Positions 8,261-17,118 of a DNA stretch of 64,000 nucleotides are shown in pieces. How positions within the stretch are numbered: the stretch's first letter is position 1; every line of letters begins with the position of its first letter. The DNA is taken from contig NZ_JXSQ01000001.1 of assembly GCF_000834055.1 (NCBI RefSeq), positions 124,001 to 188,000 of the forward strand, written 5' to 3'. The notes below the pieces were generated by a model, which saw only the letters and a list, made by a program, of their open reading frames with translations, did no database searches and was not told the DNA's origin. This DNA is from Leucobacter komagatae (GTDB lineage Bacteria > Actinomycetota > Actinomycetes > Actinomycetales > Microbacteriaceae). The position numbers and the translations under genes were made by a program.

Positions 8261-9928
8261 TCAGGAATTCAGGTGGTCTCGTTCCTCAACCACCGAGTTG
8301 CGATAGTCGGACACGTGCGCGGAACGCTGCTCCTCAGTCCATCCGAGTTCGGCCGCCATGAGCGAAGCGACGCGATCCGCCGCCGCAGCTGAGGCCTCGC
8401 GCGCGAAGAGCCTGGATCTCGTGCGGCGCGCGAGCACATCATCGATCGTGATTGCCATCTCGTGGCGCACCGCGTGCACAACCTCGGCGTACACGTAGGG
8501 CAGACCGTCGACGACGGGCGCTCGCGTTGTGGGCTGCTGTGTGAGCAGCTCGGTGATGAATCGCGCCTCCGTGCCGAAGCGCTCTGCCAGGTGCGCCGCA
8601 GTGCCGCCGGATGCGAGCGCAGCCGTCGCGTCGTAGCCGGCCCCGCCCCAGAGCGGGGCCCGGGCTGTCCTGCACCGACTGCGTCTGGACAGGACCCGTT
8701 GCGCGGCATTGACGACCTGCTCAGCCATGTGCCTGGCGGTCGTGAGTTTTCCCCCGACAACCGTTACGAGCCCGTCGTCGTCGATCCGGATTTCGTGGTT
8801 GCGCGGCACCTCGCTTGTCCGGTCGGTCTTGCCGCGTGAGACGAGCGGGCGAGTTCCTGCGATCGAGCCAGTCACATCCTCGGCAGAGAGGTCGGTATCG
8901 AACGCTTGGGCGACTGTGTCGAGCAGGATGTCGCGCTCGGGGGCAGAACAGAGCACTCGGTCGAGCGAGCCCGGATAATCCGTGTCAGACGTGCCAATGA
9001 GCACCGAGTCTCCCCAACGCGTGACAGTTGCTGCACGACCCGCTCCCGGGATTCGCACGGTGACGGTTGAATCGTTGCCGATCTTGGTCCAGGGCACTGC
9101 GATGTGGACGCCCTTGGCTGGGCGGATCGTCGGAGCATCTGCGTCGGGCGCTGCACCGTTCCAGTCTCGCAGCCAGCTTCCAGTTGCCATCACGACGACT
9201 TTCGCACGGACAGTGATCTCCCTGCCATCAACGTGGATCACCGCGCCGTTCGCGAGGCCTTGCTTTCGCGTGATCGCGGTCGCCTCCGCGTAGTTCGCAA
9301 TCGCCGCTCCGTGCGCCGCCGCCGATCTCGCGATCGCAAACGTGAGCCGGGCGTCGTCGGCTCGCGCGTCGAAGTACATGAACCCCCGAAGTAACTGCTC
9401 GGGGTTCAACGTCGGCACGTGGGAGAGTACCTCGTCGCGAGTGAGCGCGCGGTGGAGAATCCCTTCGCGCCAGCCCCCGGCGAAATCGTATGTGCGCAGC
9501 AGCGCCGAGAAGCCGTGCTCGAGGCGCCTGTCAAAGACGCCGTCTGCGCTCATAACTGGAAAAATGAACGGGAGCCGTTGGACAAGGTGCGGGGCGTTCC
9601 TGCGGAGACGCTGGCGCTCCAACAGTGAGTGGCGCACGAGTGGGAGATTGCCCTGCTGGATGTAGCGGATCCCGCCGTGGATCATCTTCGAAGATTTGGA
9701 GGAGGTGCCGGACGCGAAGTCGCCCTTTTCTACGAGGGCAACGCGGTACCCGCGAAGCGCCGCGTCAAATGCGCTGTACGCCCCTGTGGCGCCACCGCCG
9801 ATGATGAGGACATCGAACGTGTCTGACTCTAGCCTTGCAACGTGTTCAGCGCGGTTGAGCATCGGGAGTCCTGCGGTGGCCTGTCGTGCACGTTCGTTGC
9901 GGGCTGCTGCGGACTCAAAGACTCCCAT
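8261..9928 (-). CDS. glpD: Glycerol-3-phosphate dehydrogenase (FAD-dependent)
   Basis: This 555-aa protein belongs to the GlpD family, which oxidises sn-glycerol-3-phosphate to DHAP at the membrane and passes electrons to quinone. The N-terminal Rossmann motif is VLIIGGGATGAYSAFDAA near residue 42. It is followed by GDFASGTSSKSSKMIHGG and RYIQQGN, which are family hallmarks. The C-terminal DAO_C domain runs from about residue 430. GAGGAG lies close before the ATG. Tight spacing (33 bases from glpK, 29 to the AGPS-like gene) indicates one transcript that turns glycerol into DHAP. Confidence 0.94.
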   Translation of the reverse strand: MGVFESAAARNERARQATAGLPMLNRAEHVARLESDTFDVLIIGGGATGAYSAFDAALRGYRVALVEKGDFASGTSSKSSKMIHGGIRYIQQGNLPLVRHSLLERQRLRRNAPHLVQRLPFIFPVMSADGVFDRRLEHGFSALLRTYDFAGGWREGILHRALTRDEVLSHVPTLNPEQLLRGFMYFDARADDARLTFAIARSAAAHGAAIANYAEATAITRKQGLANGAVIHVDGREITVRAKVVVMATGSWLRDWNGAAPDADAPTIRPAKGVHIAVPWTKIGNDSTVTVRIPGAGRAATVTRWGDSVLIGTSDTDYPGSLDRVLCSAPERDILLDTVAQAFDTDLSAEDVTGSIAGTRPLVSRGKTDRTSEVPRNHEIRIDDDGLVTVVGGKLTTARHMAEQVVNAAQRVLSRRSRCRTARAPLWGGAGYDATAALASGGTAAHLAERFGTEARFITELLTQQPTTRAPVVDGLPYVYAEVVHAVRHEMAITIDDVLARRTRSRLFAREASAAAADRVASLMAAELGWTEEQRSAHVSDYRNSVVEERDHLNS

Positions 9929-9961
9929 GCGCGCTCCTCTGGTCTCACTGTTCGACGCTGG

Positions 9962-11461
9962 CTACGCCCGCGTGAGTTGGCTCTCGGCGTGCATTCTTGC
10001 CTGCCACTTGGTCCTCCGCTTTCCCCGTTCGAGCGGCGATATCTGTGGCTCGAACACCGTCGGATTGCCGACCGTCGCCATTGCGTCCTCGAGGCTTTCC
10101 CACAGCAGCCCAGAACCGGCGAGAAACGCCGCCCCTCGGAGGCTCGCTGCCTCAGCTTCCGCAGGCCGCACGATAGGGATGCCGCACAGGTCGGACTGCA
10201 GCTGCATGAGTGTGTCGCTCGCTGAGAGGCCCCCACCGACGACCATGTGCGTCGGGGTGAGGGCAGCTACCTGCTGATCTGCCTCAAGGCAGCTTGCCAC
10301 GGAATGGGCGATGCCTTCGAGTACCGCCCTCGCGACCTCTGCTTTCGACGTTGTGAGGCCAAGGCCAAGCAGCGCACTCCGCCCGCGGGTGTCGAACACG
10401 GGGAAGGAGAAGCCGGTGAGGGTCGGCAGGTAGGTGACCCCGCCAGTGCTCGCGCCGGTTGCCGCGAGGGCGCTCACCTCCTGCGGCGACTCGAAGAGGC
10501 CGAGGGGCTCGCAAAGCCAGTCGATGGCCGCGCCAGTGGTTGGCACGAAGGTCTCGACAGCAAAGTGGGACCCATCCTGGCCGCGTCTGGCGACGTTGGG
10601 AGCACACTGCGGAAATAGCCCAGCGTGCTTCGGAAACGACATGCCGGTTGTGAGGATGACGAAGGATCCAGTGCCGTGAACACACATCGCTTGGCCTTCG
10701 GAGTGCACCCCGAGCCCGAGCGCGCCAGCCTGCTGGTCTCCTATCGCGGCGAGAATGGGGAGGGTGCGACCGATGATTGCGCTGGAGGTTTCGCCGATTT
10801 CGCCGCTGTCGTTGACGATGGGAGGAAGGAGGTCTGCTGGGAAGCCGAGCGCATCCGGCCACTCGACGATGTATTCGCCGCTGCGGAGGTCATACGCGCC
10901 CATGGCGTGAGCCATCGTGGCGGAGGTCGCCCATACGTTGCCTCCGGATAGCTTCCACATGAGCCAGGAGTCGATGGATCCAAACCGGAGGTCCCCGCGT
11001 TCGTAGGCGAGCCGCACTGGCTCATTGCTTTGCAAGAGGTCTGCCGCCCACAGGTAGGGGGATTGAACGCCTACGCCGCGTCCCGTGCGCTGGATGAGGG
11101 TCGCGTCCCACTCGGCCGCAAACCCTGGAATTCTGCGTGCGTTGCGTGTGTCCTGCCAGACCAGCGCGGGGGCGAGCGGGGCTCCCGAGCGCGCGTCCCA
11201 GAGGACGGCGGTGAGTCGCTGTGCTGAGATCGCGATCCCGAGCACCTCCGTGTCCTGCAGCTCAGCGGACGCGAGTGACCTGCGGATGGCGCCGATCGTG
11301 AGCTCGGCAATCTGCTCGGGGCTCTGCTCGACCACGCCGCCAGGCTGGGTGTCGAGATCGAGGCGATGATATTCGAGCGCTGAGATGCTGCCGTCGGGTG
11401 CAACCAGGCAGGCTCGGGTGCCCGTCGTCCCCTCGTCAATTGCGAGTATTGCCTGCTTCAT
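9962..11461 (-). CDS. glpK: Glycerol kinase GlpK
   Basis: This 499-aa FGGY kinase phosphorylates glycerol with ATP. It has the N-terminal phosphate loop AILAIDEGTTGTRA, DSWLMWKLSGG, the ATPase loop GDQQAGALG and the domain-2 signature TGAAIDWL near residue 317. It has the normal length for GlpK. The FGGY family also includes other sugar and polyol kinases, and a glpK-glpD pair makes glycerol the likely substrate. No glpF channel gene is present. The start lies 23 bases after the end of the acyl-CoA synthetase, consistent with an operon. Confidence 0.92.
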   Translation of the reverse strand: MKQAILAIDEGTTGTRACLVAPDGSISALEYHRLDLDTQPGGVVEQSPEQIAELTIGAIRRSLASAELQDTEVLGIAISAQRLTAVLWDARSGAPLAPALVWQDTRNARRIPGFAAEWDATLIQRTGRGVGVQSPYLWAADLLQSNEPVRLAYERGDLRFGSIDSWLMWKLSGGNVWATSATMAHAMGAYDLRSGEYIVEWPDALGFPADLLPPIVNDSGEIGETSSAIIGRTLPILAAIGDQQAGALGLGVHSEGQAMCVHGTGSFVILTTGMSFPKHAGLFPQCAPNVARRGQDGSHFAVETFVPTTGAAIDWLCEPLGLFESPQEVSALAATGASTGGVTYLPTLTGFSFPVFDTRGRSALLGLGLTTSKAEVARAVLEGIAHSVASCLEADQQVAALTPTHMVVGGGLSASDTLMQLQSDLCGIPIVRPAEAEAASLRGAAFLAGSGLLWESLEDAMATVGNPTVFEPQISPLERGKRRTKWQARMHAESQLTRA

Positions 11462-11484
11462 CTGTCCCTCGCTTTCCGAATAGT

Positions 11485-13145
11485 TCAGCCGCTGTCGCTG
11501 CCGTGCCGCTCGCGCAACTCACGACGCTTGATCTTGCCAGTGAGGGTCTTTGGGAGGTCATCGAGGAACTCGACTCTGCGTGGGCTCTTGTAGACCGCGA
11601 GTCGCTCGCGAGCGAACGCAATGAGGTCGTCTTGCGACGCTGTCGCATTTGAGCGCAGCGAGACGTAGGCAACAACAGCCTCGCCGCGGTAGTCATCTCG
11701 TTCGCCGACAACAGCGACCTCTCGAACAGCAGGATGCTCGTAGAGGACGTCTTCAACCTCTCGCGGCCAGACCTTGTATCCCGAACTGTTGATCTGATCC
11801 TTGATCCTGTCGATGAGGTAGACCCAGCCGTCCTCGTCCACGATCGCCACGTCGCCCGTGAGGAGGCGACCGCCTGGGAAGGTTGCTGCGGTGGCTTCTG
11901 GTTCTCGCCAGTAACCACTCGCAAGCTGCTCGCCCGAGAGCTCCAGTTCCCCCGGGCTTCCTGCTGGGAGCTCGTTGCCGTCCGTGTCGAGCACTCTGAG
12001 CGAGATGCCAGCCATTGCCTTGCCGACTGAGAGCGTGCCCGTCGCTCGTGCACCGGGGCGCGCTCGCCGAGGGAAACACCAATGATCCCGGCGTTGGACT
12101 CAGTGAGACCGTACCCGTTCAGGATGTAGTGACCGAAACGCTCTTCGAACGCATCAAGCTTCGCCGGAGGCACCGGCGCGCCGCCGGTGAATAGCTGCCT
12201 GACGGAGGCGAAATCTGCTCTCGTGGCATTGGGGAGCTCGAACAGTGCGGTGTACATCGTGATCGGGGCGATCGCAACAGTGATCGCATGTCGGCTCAAC
12301 GCTTCAAGCGCGACGTCTGGTCGGGGCCTATTGAGGAAGACGAGGCTGCTCTGGGAGACCAGCGTGCCGATGCCGATGATGACCGAGCCGGTGATATGAA
12401 ATAGCGGCGCGAGCGCGAGGATTCGGTCATCTGGGCCGAGCCCGGCCCAGTCGACGAAGTTGAAGGCAACGAGCAATAGCGAGCGGTGCGTCGCCTCGGC
12501 GCCCTTCGGTGGGCCTGTGGTTCCAGAGGTGTAGCTGAGCATTGCGGTGTCGGATGCCTCGCACACAGCTGGTTCGGGCCGCTCGCCAGCAAAGCGCTCA
12601 AGTTCAGCTGCCATCGGTGCGAGCGCAAAGGGGAGCGAAGCATCCGTCGCACCAGGCTGGGTAGCCGCGCCGCCGGGGAAGACACGCGGGTCGTTCTCGC
12701 TCTGAAACTGCTGATCGTCTGCCGTGAACACCCAGCGCAGCTCCGTGTCTGGTGCTGCTGCTACGGCAACCTCGACGGCCTCGGGGGCGCAGATGAGTCC
12801 GACCGCGCCGGAGGAGGCGAGCACGGTGTGCAGCTCGCGGCCACGATACATCGGGTTGACCGGCACGACGATCCCGCCGATTCGCCAAATGGCGAGCATG
12901 GCGATGGGGAAGTGAGGGATGTTCTGCAGGGAGATCGCGACGCGGTCGCCAACGGAGACGCCGCGCGCCGAGAGCGCAGCTGCCATTGCGCAACTCACGT
13001 CATCGACCTCGCGAGCCGTGAGCGTGCGGTCGAAATAGGTGATGCACGGAGCGTCAGGGTTGGACTCGAGTCGGCGCTGCCAAGCCAACGTCAGCGTGGA
13101 AGGAAGGTTGCTTGCGAAGTCCGTTGCGTCTGCATGTGTGTCCAT
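11485..13145 (-). pseudogene. Acyl-CoA synthetase (AMP-forming), interrupted by a -1 frameshift
   Basis: Read across a frameshift, this is a full-length ANL-family ligase of about 550 aa. The first frame (ATG 13145 to about 12055) holds the AMP-binding P-loop TAMLSYTSGTTGPPKGAEA and NGYGLTESNAG. The second frame (from about 12050 to 11485) holds YWREPEATAATFPGGRLLTGD, DGWVYLIDRIKDQINSSGYK and the catalytic-lysine motif LPKTLTGKIKRREL. Adding one C to the CCCC run (GGGG on the plus strand, 12055-12058) restores the frame through SLGERAPGARATGTLSVGKA. It is the first gene of the glpK-glpD-AGPS-like operon. Either the gene is a recent pseudogene or the run length is wrong in this sequence; the intact C-terminal coding favours the latter. 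Confidence 0.88.
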
Positions 13146-13349
13146 CGAAGACCCCAATGTCGTCGTAGCTCGGAGGAAGCGGAACAGGTGAGGCGTGTTT
13201 GCGCATCGATCATTCACTTTGGAACTTTAGGGCACCGAAATGCGTATGGCAAGGGACGGCGGTGCTGGCGCGCGGTCGCGCCTCAGGGAAACTGGCAACG
13301 TCGCCGATAGGATGGACACATTGGAATGGCCGAGTGAAAGGCGGGCACA

Positions 13350-13670
13350 GTGACCTACGTGATTGCGCTTCCGTGCGTGGACCTGAAGGACCGCGCCTGT
13401 GTTGACGAGTGCCCAGTCGACTGCATCTACGAGGGCGATCGGATGCTCTATATCCACCCGGATGAGTGCGTTGACTGTGGTGCGTGCGAGCCGGTGTGTC
13501 CCGTTGAGGCGATCTACTACGAGGACGACCTCCCCGGCGAGTGGTCGGAGTACTACAAGGCGAATGTGGAGTTCTTCGACGAGATTGGGTCCCCAGGTGG
13601 GGCAGCGAAGGTGGGCGTCTACGACTTTGACCACCCGATCATCGCCGCACTTCCGCCGCAGGCCAACTAA
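13350..13670 (+). CDS. fdxA: 7Fe ferredoxin FdxA
   Basis: This 106-aa ferredoxin carries the seven-iron (3Fe-4S plus 4Fe-4S) pattern of actinobacterial FdxA. The first cluster motif is ACVDECPVDC near residues 15-24 and the second is CVDCGACEPVCP near residues 39-50. It is a soluble low-potential electron carrier, for example to cytochromes P450 or oxidoreductases. The GTG at 13350 follows an AAAGGCGGG site. In many actinobacteria fdxA is followed by dapC, but here gltA follows after 214 bases. Confidence 0.96.
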   Translation: MTYVIALPCVDLKDRACVDECPVDCIYEGDRMLYIHPDECVDCGACEPVCPVEAIYYEDDLPGEWSEYYKANVEFFDEIGSPGGAAKVGVYDFDHPIIAALPPQAN

Positions 13671-13696
13671 CCGAAGCCGCGTTCACGCGGCTCCGG
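13671..13696 (+). terminator. Hairpin after fdxA
   Basis: AGCCGCG (13675-13681) pairs with CGCGGCT (13686-13692) around a TTCA loop, extended by CCG/CGG after one mismatch. It begins right after the fdxA stop. There is no U-tract. The next 170 bases are relatively AT-rich and probably carry the gltA promoter. Confidence 0.6.
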
Positions 13697-13884
13697 ATGC
13701 GTGGGTGACACGCCGGGGATCACGCATCAAAACACGCGAATTTTGTTTGATGTCGAAGTACTTTCTGTCAGATACCGGCATGATTTCGCCAACTGGTTCG
13801 TGATTCCTCAGTTTGCAGGTAAAGTGAAAATGACGGCTGCCACACACCTTTGGCGTGCTCGAACGGACCTCACGAGGAGATGAC

Positions 13885-15177
13885 GTGACTGATACACCTG
13901 CGGCTCAGGCCACCGCCAAGCTGAGCTTTCCCGGAGGTTCCGCTGAGTTCCCGATCATCCCATCGGTTGACGGGCCTGACGCGATCGACGTGAGCTCGCT
14001 CACCAAGCAGAGCGGCTACACCGCGCTTGACTACGGATTTGTGAACACGGCTTCCACGAAGTCGGAGATTACCTACATCGACGGCGAAGCAGGGATCCTG
14101 CGGTACCGCGGATATCCCATCGACGAGCTCGCTCAGGCGTCGACCTTCCTCGAGGTTGCGTATCTGCTCATCTACGGCGTGCTTCCCACCGCCGATGAGC
14201 TCGCCAACTTCGACAACGAAATCCGTCGACACACGCTCCTGCACGAAGACATGCGCTACTACTTCGAGGCAGTGCCGCACACCGCGCACCCGATGGCGAT
14301 GCTTTCCGGTGGGCTGCAGACAATGTCGACGTACTACGAAGACTCGCTGGACACCGCGGTTCCCGAGTTCGTTGAGGTGAACACGATCCGGTTGCTCGCG
14401 AAGCTGCCCGTGCTGGCGGCGTACTCGCACAAGAAGTCCATCGGCCAGGCCTTCCTCTACCCGAAGAACGAGCTCAGCTTCGTTGAGAACTTCCTCCGCC
14501 TGAACTTCGGCAACAAGGCAGAGTCCTATGAGATGAACCCGGTGCTCGTCGACGCGCTCGACAAGCTCCTCATCCTCCACGCAGACCACGAGCAGAACGC
14601 GTCGACCTCGACCGTTCGGCTTGTTGGCTCCACGGGGGCGAACATGTTCTCATCGGTTTCTGCCGGTATCAACGCGCTTTCCGGGCCGCTGCACGGCGGT
14701 GCCAACGAGGCAGTCCTTGACATGCTCGCGCAGATCCGTGATTCGGGTCAGAGCGTTGAGACGTTCGTCGAGAAGGTCAAGAACAAGGAAGACGGTGTGA
14801 AGCTCATGGGCTTCGGGCACCGCGTCTACAAGAACTACGATCCACGCGCACGCATCGTGAAGGACTCGGCAGCGAAGGTGCTCGAAGAGCTCGGCGTGAA
14901 CGATCCGCTGCTCGCGCTCGCGCAGGAGCTTGAGCAGATAGCGCTCGAGGACGACTACTTCAAGGAGCGCAAGCTCTACCCGAACGTCGATTTCTACACC
15001 GGCGTCATTTACAAGGCGATGGGCTTCCCCACGCGCATGTTCACCGTGCTGTTCGCAATTGGGCGCCTTCCCGGCTGGATTGCACAGTGGCGCGAGGCTC
15101 GCCTCGATCCGCAGACGAAGATTGGCCGCCCGCAGCAGCTGTACTTGGGTTCGCCAGAGCGGCACCTCGGGCGCTAA
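13885..15177 (+). CDS. gltA: Citrate synthase GltA
   Basis: This 430-aa type II citrate synthase condenses oxaloacetate and acetyl-CoA, the entry step of the TCA cycle. Visible motifs include LHADHEQNASTSTVR with its active-site histidine, GGANEAVLDML, MGFGHRVYKNYDPRA with the second catalytic histidine, and NVDFYTG with the catalytic aspartate. I chose the GTG at 13885, which follows GAGGAG with 5-base spacing, over an in-frame start 30 bases earlier that has no such site. Confidence 0.96.
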   Translation: MTDTPAAQATAKLSFPGGSAEFPIIPSVDGPDAIDVSSLTKQSGYTALDYGFVNTASTKSEITYIDGEAGILRYRGYPIDELAQASTFLEVAYLLIYGVLPTADELANFDNEIRRHTLLHEDMRYYFEAVPHTAHPMAMLSGGLQTMSTYYEDSLDTAVPEFVEVNTIRLLAKLPVLAAYSHKKSIGQAFLYPKNELSFVENFLRLNFGNKAESYEMNPVLVDALDKLLILHADHEQNASTSTVRLVGSTGANMFSSVSAGINALSGPLHGGANEAVLDMLAQIRDSGQSVETFVEKVKNKEDGVKLMGFGHRVYKNYDPRARIVKDSAAKVLEELGVNDPLLALAQELEQIALEDDYFKERKLYPNVDFYTGVIYKAMGFPTRMFTVLFAIGRLPGWIAQWREARLDPQTKIGRPQQLYLGSPERHLGR

Positions 15178-15193
15178 GCTCCGAGCACTGGCT

Positions 15194-15228
15194 GCGGCCC
15201 GCAGCGCACACCGTGCGTTGCGGGCCGC
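15194..15228 (+). terminator. Strong hairpin terminator after gltA
   Basis: A 16-bp stem (15194-15209 with 15213-15228, one G-U pair) closes a 3-base loop just after the gltA stop. It is very GC-rich and lacks a U-tract, as is common in actinobacteria. Confidence 0.8.
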
Positions 15229-15588
15229 TGCTGTCGGTGAGCCCGCACGCCTGGGAAGGGCCCTGCCCAATCCTTAGAAGACGCACAGCGGTTCAGGGGC
15301 GGGGGCACACGGGGTTGCAGGTGACGCGCCCGAGTTGTCCGAGGCAGTCGTCGCTGCCCGCTGCGGGACCGTTGGCCGGGATCTCGCTCCGCGGTGCGCA
15401 CCCCAGCGTGCTCACGGGCAAGGGCAGGCGGGCGAGTGCATGGCGCCCTGCTCGGTGGCCAACCGCCGATGCTCCGCACAAATCCGGCCAAATGTGGCCT
15501 CCCATTGCATAAAAAGTTCATAGAATTTCCGCGACCCCGGTTCTCGGGGGATAATGGAGGTGTACGACCAAACATGCGAGGAGGCGTC
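15229..15588. other. Intergenic region before the DUF3117 gene
   Basis: No credible gene is seen in these 360 bases: the open frames are short, lack ribosome-binding sites and have compositionally biased translations. Near the right end the sequence becomes AT-rich (15504-15530), and GATAAT at 15550-15555 is a plausible -10 box for the DUF3117 gene. GAGGAGG at 15579-15585 is its ribosome-binding site. Confidence 0.45.
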
Positions 15589-15759
15589 ATGGCGGCAATG
15601 AAACCCAGGACCGGCGACGGGCCAATGGAAGCGGTTCGCGAGAGCCGCGTTATCGTGGTCCGTGTTCCCCTGGAAGGCGGTGGCCGTCTGGTGGTGTCAG
15701 TCAATGACGAGGAGGCTGCCGAGCTTCGCGATGTGCTCGCGGGGGTGCTCGGCGGCTAG
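15589..15759 (+). CDS. DUF3117 family small protein
   Basis: This 56-aa protein starts MAAMKPRTGDGPMEA and contains RVPLEGGGRLVVSV, which is the DUF3117 family (relative of mycobacterial Rv1211), found widely in actinobacteria and of unknown function. The ATG at 15589 follows GAGGAGG. An in-frame ATG 15 bases upstream overlaps that site and is less likely. No catalytic residues can be assigned. It appears to be transcribed alone and is followed by a canonical terminator. Confidence 0.9.
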   Translation: MAAMKPRTGDGPMEAVRESRVIVVRVPLEGGGRLVVSVNDEEAAELRDVLAGVLGG

Positions 15760-15780
15760 CCGAAGCACGCACGCGTAAAT

Positions 15781-15809
15781 GAGGGCCCCGAGGGGCCCTC
15801 ATTTTTTTT
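15781..15809 (+). terminator. Canonical intrinsic terminator
   Basis: GAGGGCCCC (15781-15789) pairs with GGGGCCCTC (15792-15800) around a 2-base loop, followed by A and eight Ts. It ends the DUF3117 transcript and is the most classical rho-independent terminator in the window. Confidence 0.93.
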
Positions 15810-15890
15810 CGCCTGCGAGCCAGATGGGCGGGATGCGGAGTACGCACACCGCGGAGACTGGCCGGTCGCGGAGTTGAGCGAGGGGGCTAG

Positions 15891-16523
15891 CTAGCCCCCG
15901 AGGCGCACGACCGTGAGGAGGCCGTCCCCGGTCGGGGAGAGCGCTGGCGCGATTGCGTCAGACTCAGCGACCACAGCGAGCAGGTCGCGAAGCGCCTGCG
16001 TGGACTCGTCGCGCGAGGCAGGGTCGGGGACGCGGCCGTGCCCGAGCGCGCTCGGAACAACGATCGCCCCGCCCGGGCGCACGATGCCGAGTGCGTGCTC
16101 GAAATACTCGAGCAGCTGGGACTGTTCGGCGTCGAGCAGCACGATGTCGTACGCGGAAAGATTGAGGCGGGGCATGACGTGTCGCGCATCGCCCTCGACG
16201 AGCCGCGCCCGCGAGGCGGGGATCCCGGCCTCGGAGAAGAGCGAGCGTGCCTCACGCAAATATTCTGGCTCAATCTCGATCGACGTGAGGATCGCGTCGG
16301 GTCGGTGGCGCAGCAGCGACAGGCCGCTCACACCAACTCCGGTGCCGATCTCGCAGATGGCACGCGCGCCGGAGAGCACGGCAAGCGCTGACAGCTCGGC
16401 GGATACTGCTCGGGAGACCGGCTCGATTCCGAGTTCGAGGGAGACGCGGCGCGCGCGTACGAGCGTGTCAGTCTCACTCGGATACTGCTCCGTGTACTGC
16501 CAGTTGCGCTCGAGCTTGCTCAC
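15891..16523 (-). CDS. O-methyltransferase (class I, SAM-dependent)
   Basis: This 210-aa protein is of the OMT_3/CcoAOMT-like type, about the normal length. The SAM-binding site is EIGTGVGVSGLSLLRH near residue 62. It is followed by TSIEIEPEYL and the post-II acidic motif YDIVLLDAEQSQL. The start was set at GTG 16523, giving SKLERNWQYTEQYPSETD, which matches the usual N-terminus of actinobacterial homologues and follows GGAGGACAGAGGA. The longer ATG start adds 36 residues of low-complexity sequence. The substrate is unknown. It lies next to tatB in a divergent arrangement. Confidence 0.85.
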   Translation of the reverse strand: MSKLERNWQYTEQYPSETDTLVRARRVSLELGIEPVSRAVSAELSALAVLSGARAICEIGTGVGVSGLSLLRHRPDAILTSIEIEPEYLREARSLFSEAGIPASRARLVEGDARHVMPRLNLSAYDIVLLDAEQSQLLEYFEHALGIVRPGGAIVVPSALGHGRVPDPASRDESTQALRDLLAVVAESDAIAPALSPTGDGLLTVVRLGG

Positions 16524-16632
16524 GTGTCCTCTGTCCTCCGTTGTCCTGCAGCCTTTAGGATAGGGCGATTCCACGGATTCTACCGATTGGCTCGCCGTTG
16601 CTGTGGCCCTTGATCCTGTGAGAGTGCTCACC

Positions 16633-16653
16633 CAGGGCCCGTGGGGGGCCCTG
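16633..16653. other. Hairpin in the tatB leader
   Basis: CAGGGCCC (16633-16640) pairs with GGGCCCTG (16646-16653) around a GTGGG loop, 40 bases before the tatB start. It could be a weak attenuator or part of a promoter region shared with the divergent O-methyltransferase gene. No supporting motif is seen. Confidence 0.35.
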
Positions 16654-16692
16654 AGTTCGAAATTGGGGGCCGCTTCTCGCTACGATGAGGGA

Positions 16693-17070
16693 ATGGGCGG
16701 CCTCAACTTCGAAAAGATGATCATCATCTTGGTAATCGCGATGTTTGTGATTGGCCCGACCCGTTTGCCGATCTACGCGAAGAAGCTCGGCGATTTCATT
16801 CGCTCCCTGAAGCGCGCCGCCGATGGTGCGAAGGATCGGCTGCGCGACGAGATGGGCCCCGAATTCGACGATGTCGACTGGAAACAGCTCGACCCTCGGC
16901 AGTATGACCCGCGCAGGATCATCCGCGACGCGCTCGTCGAGGATGAGCGGGAGGCGCGTCTGAGCGACCGAAGCCAGCGGATCGAGGACCTCGAAGCAGC
17001 ACGCCGCGCGCGGCAGGGGATAGCTGAGGATGGCACGATCGCCGTTCGCTTCGACGACGAGGCGACCTAG
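16693..17070 (+). CDS. tatB: Sec-independent translocase protein TatB
   Basis: This 125-aa protein has one N-terminal membrane helix (about residues 8-22, IIILVIAMFVIGPTRLP), the TatA/B hinge at the conserved GPTRLP, then an amphipathic helix KKLGDFIRSLKRAADGAKD and a charged cytoplasmic tail. TatB works with TatC to recognise twin-arginine signal peptides of folded exported proteins. The tail includes DPRQYDPRRIIRDAL, also typical of actinobacterial TatB. tatA and tatC are not in the window, as is usual. Confidence 0.9.
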   Translation: MGGLNFEKMIIILVIAMFVIGPTRLPIYAKKLGDFIRSLKRAADGAKDRLRDEMGPEFDDVDWKQLDPRQYDPRRIIRDALVEDEREARLSDRSQRIEDLEAARRARQGIAEDGTIAVRFDDEAT

Positions 17071-17118
17071 GAGCCGCGCCAGTTTGCCGGTTGTCTGCGT
17101 GCGAGACGCCCGGGTGAG

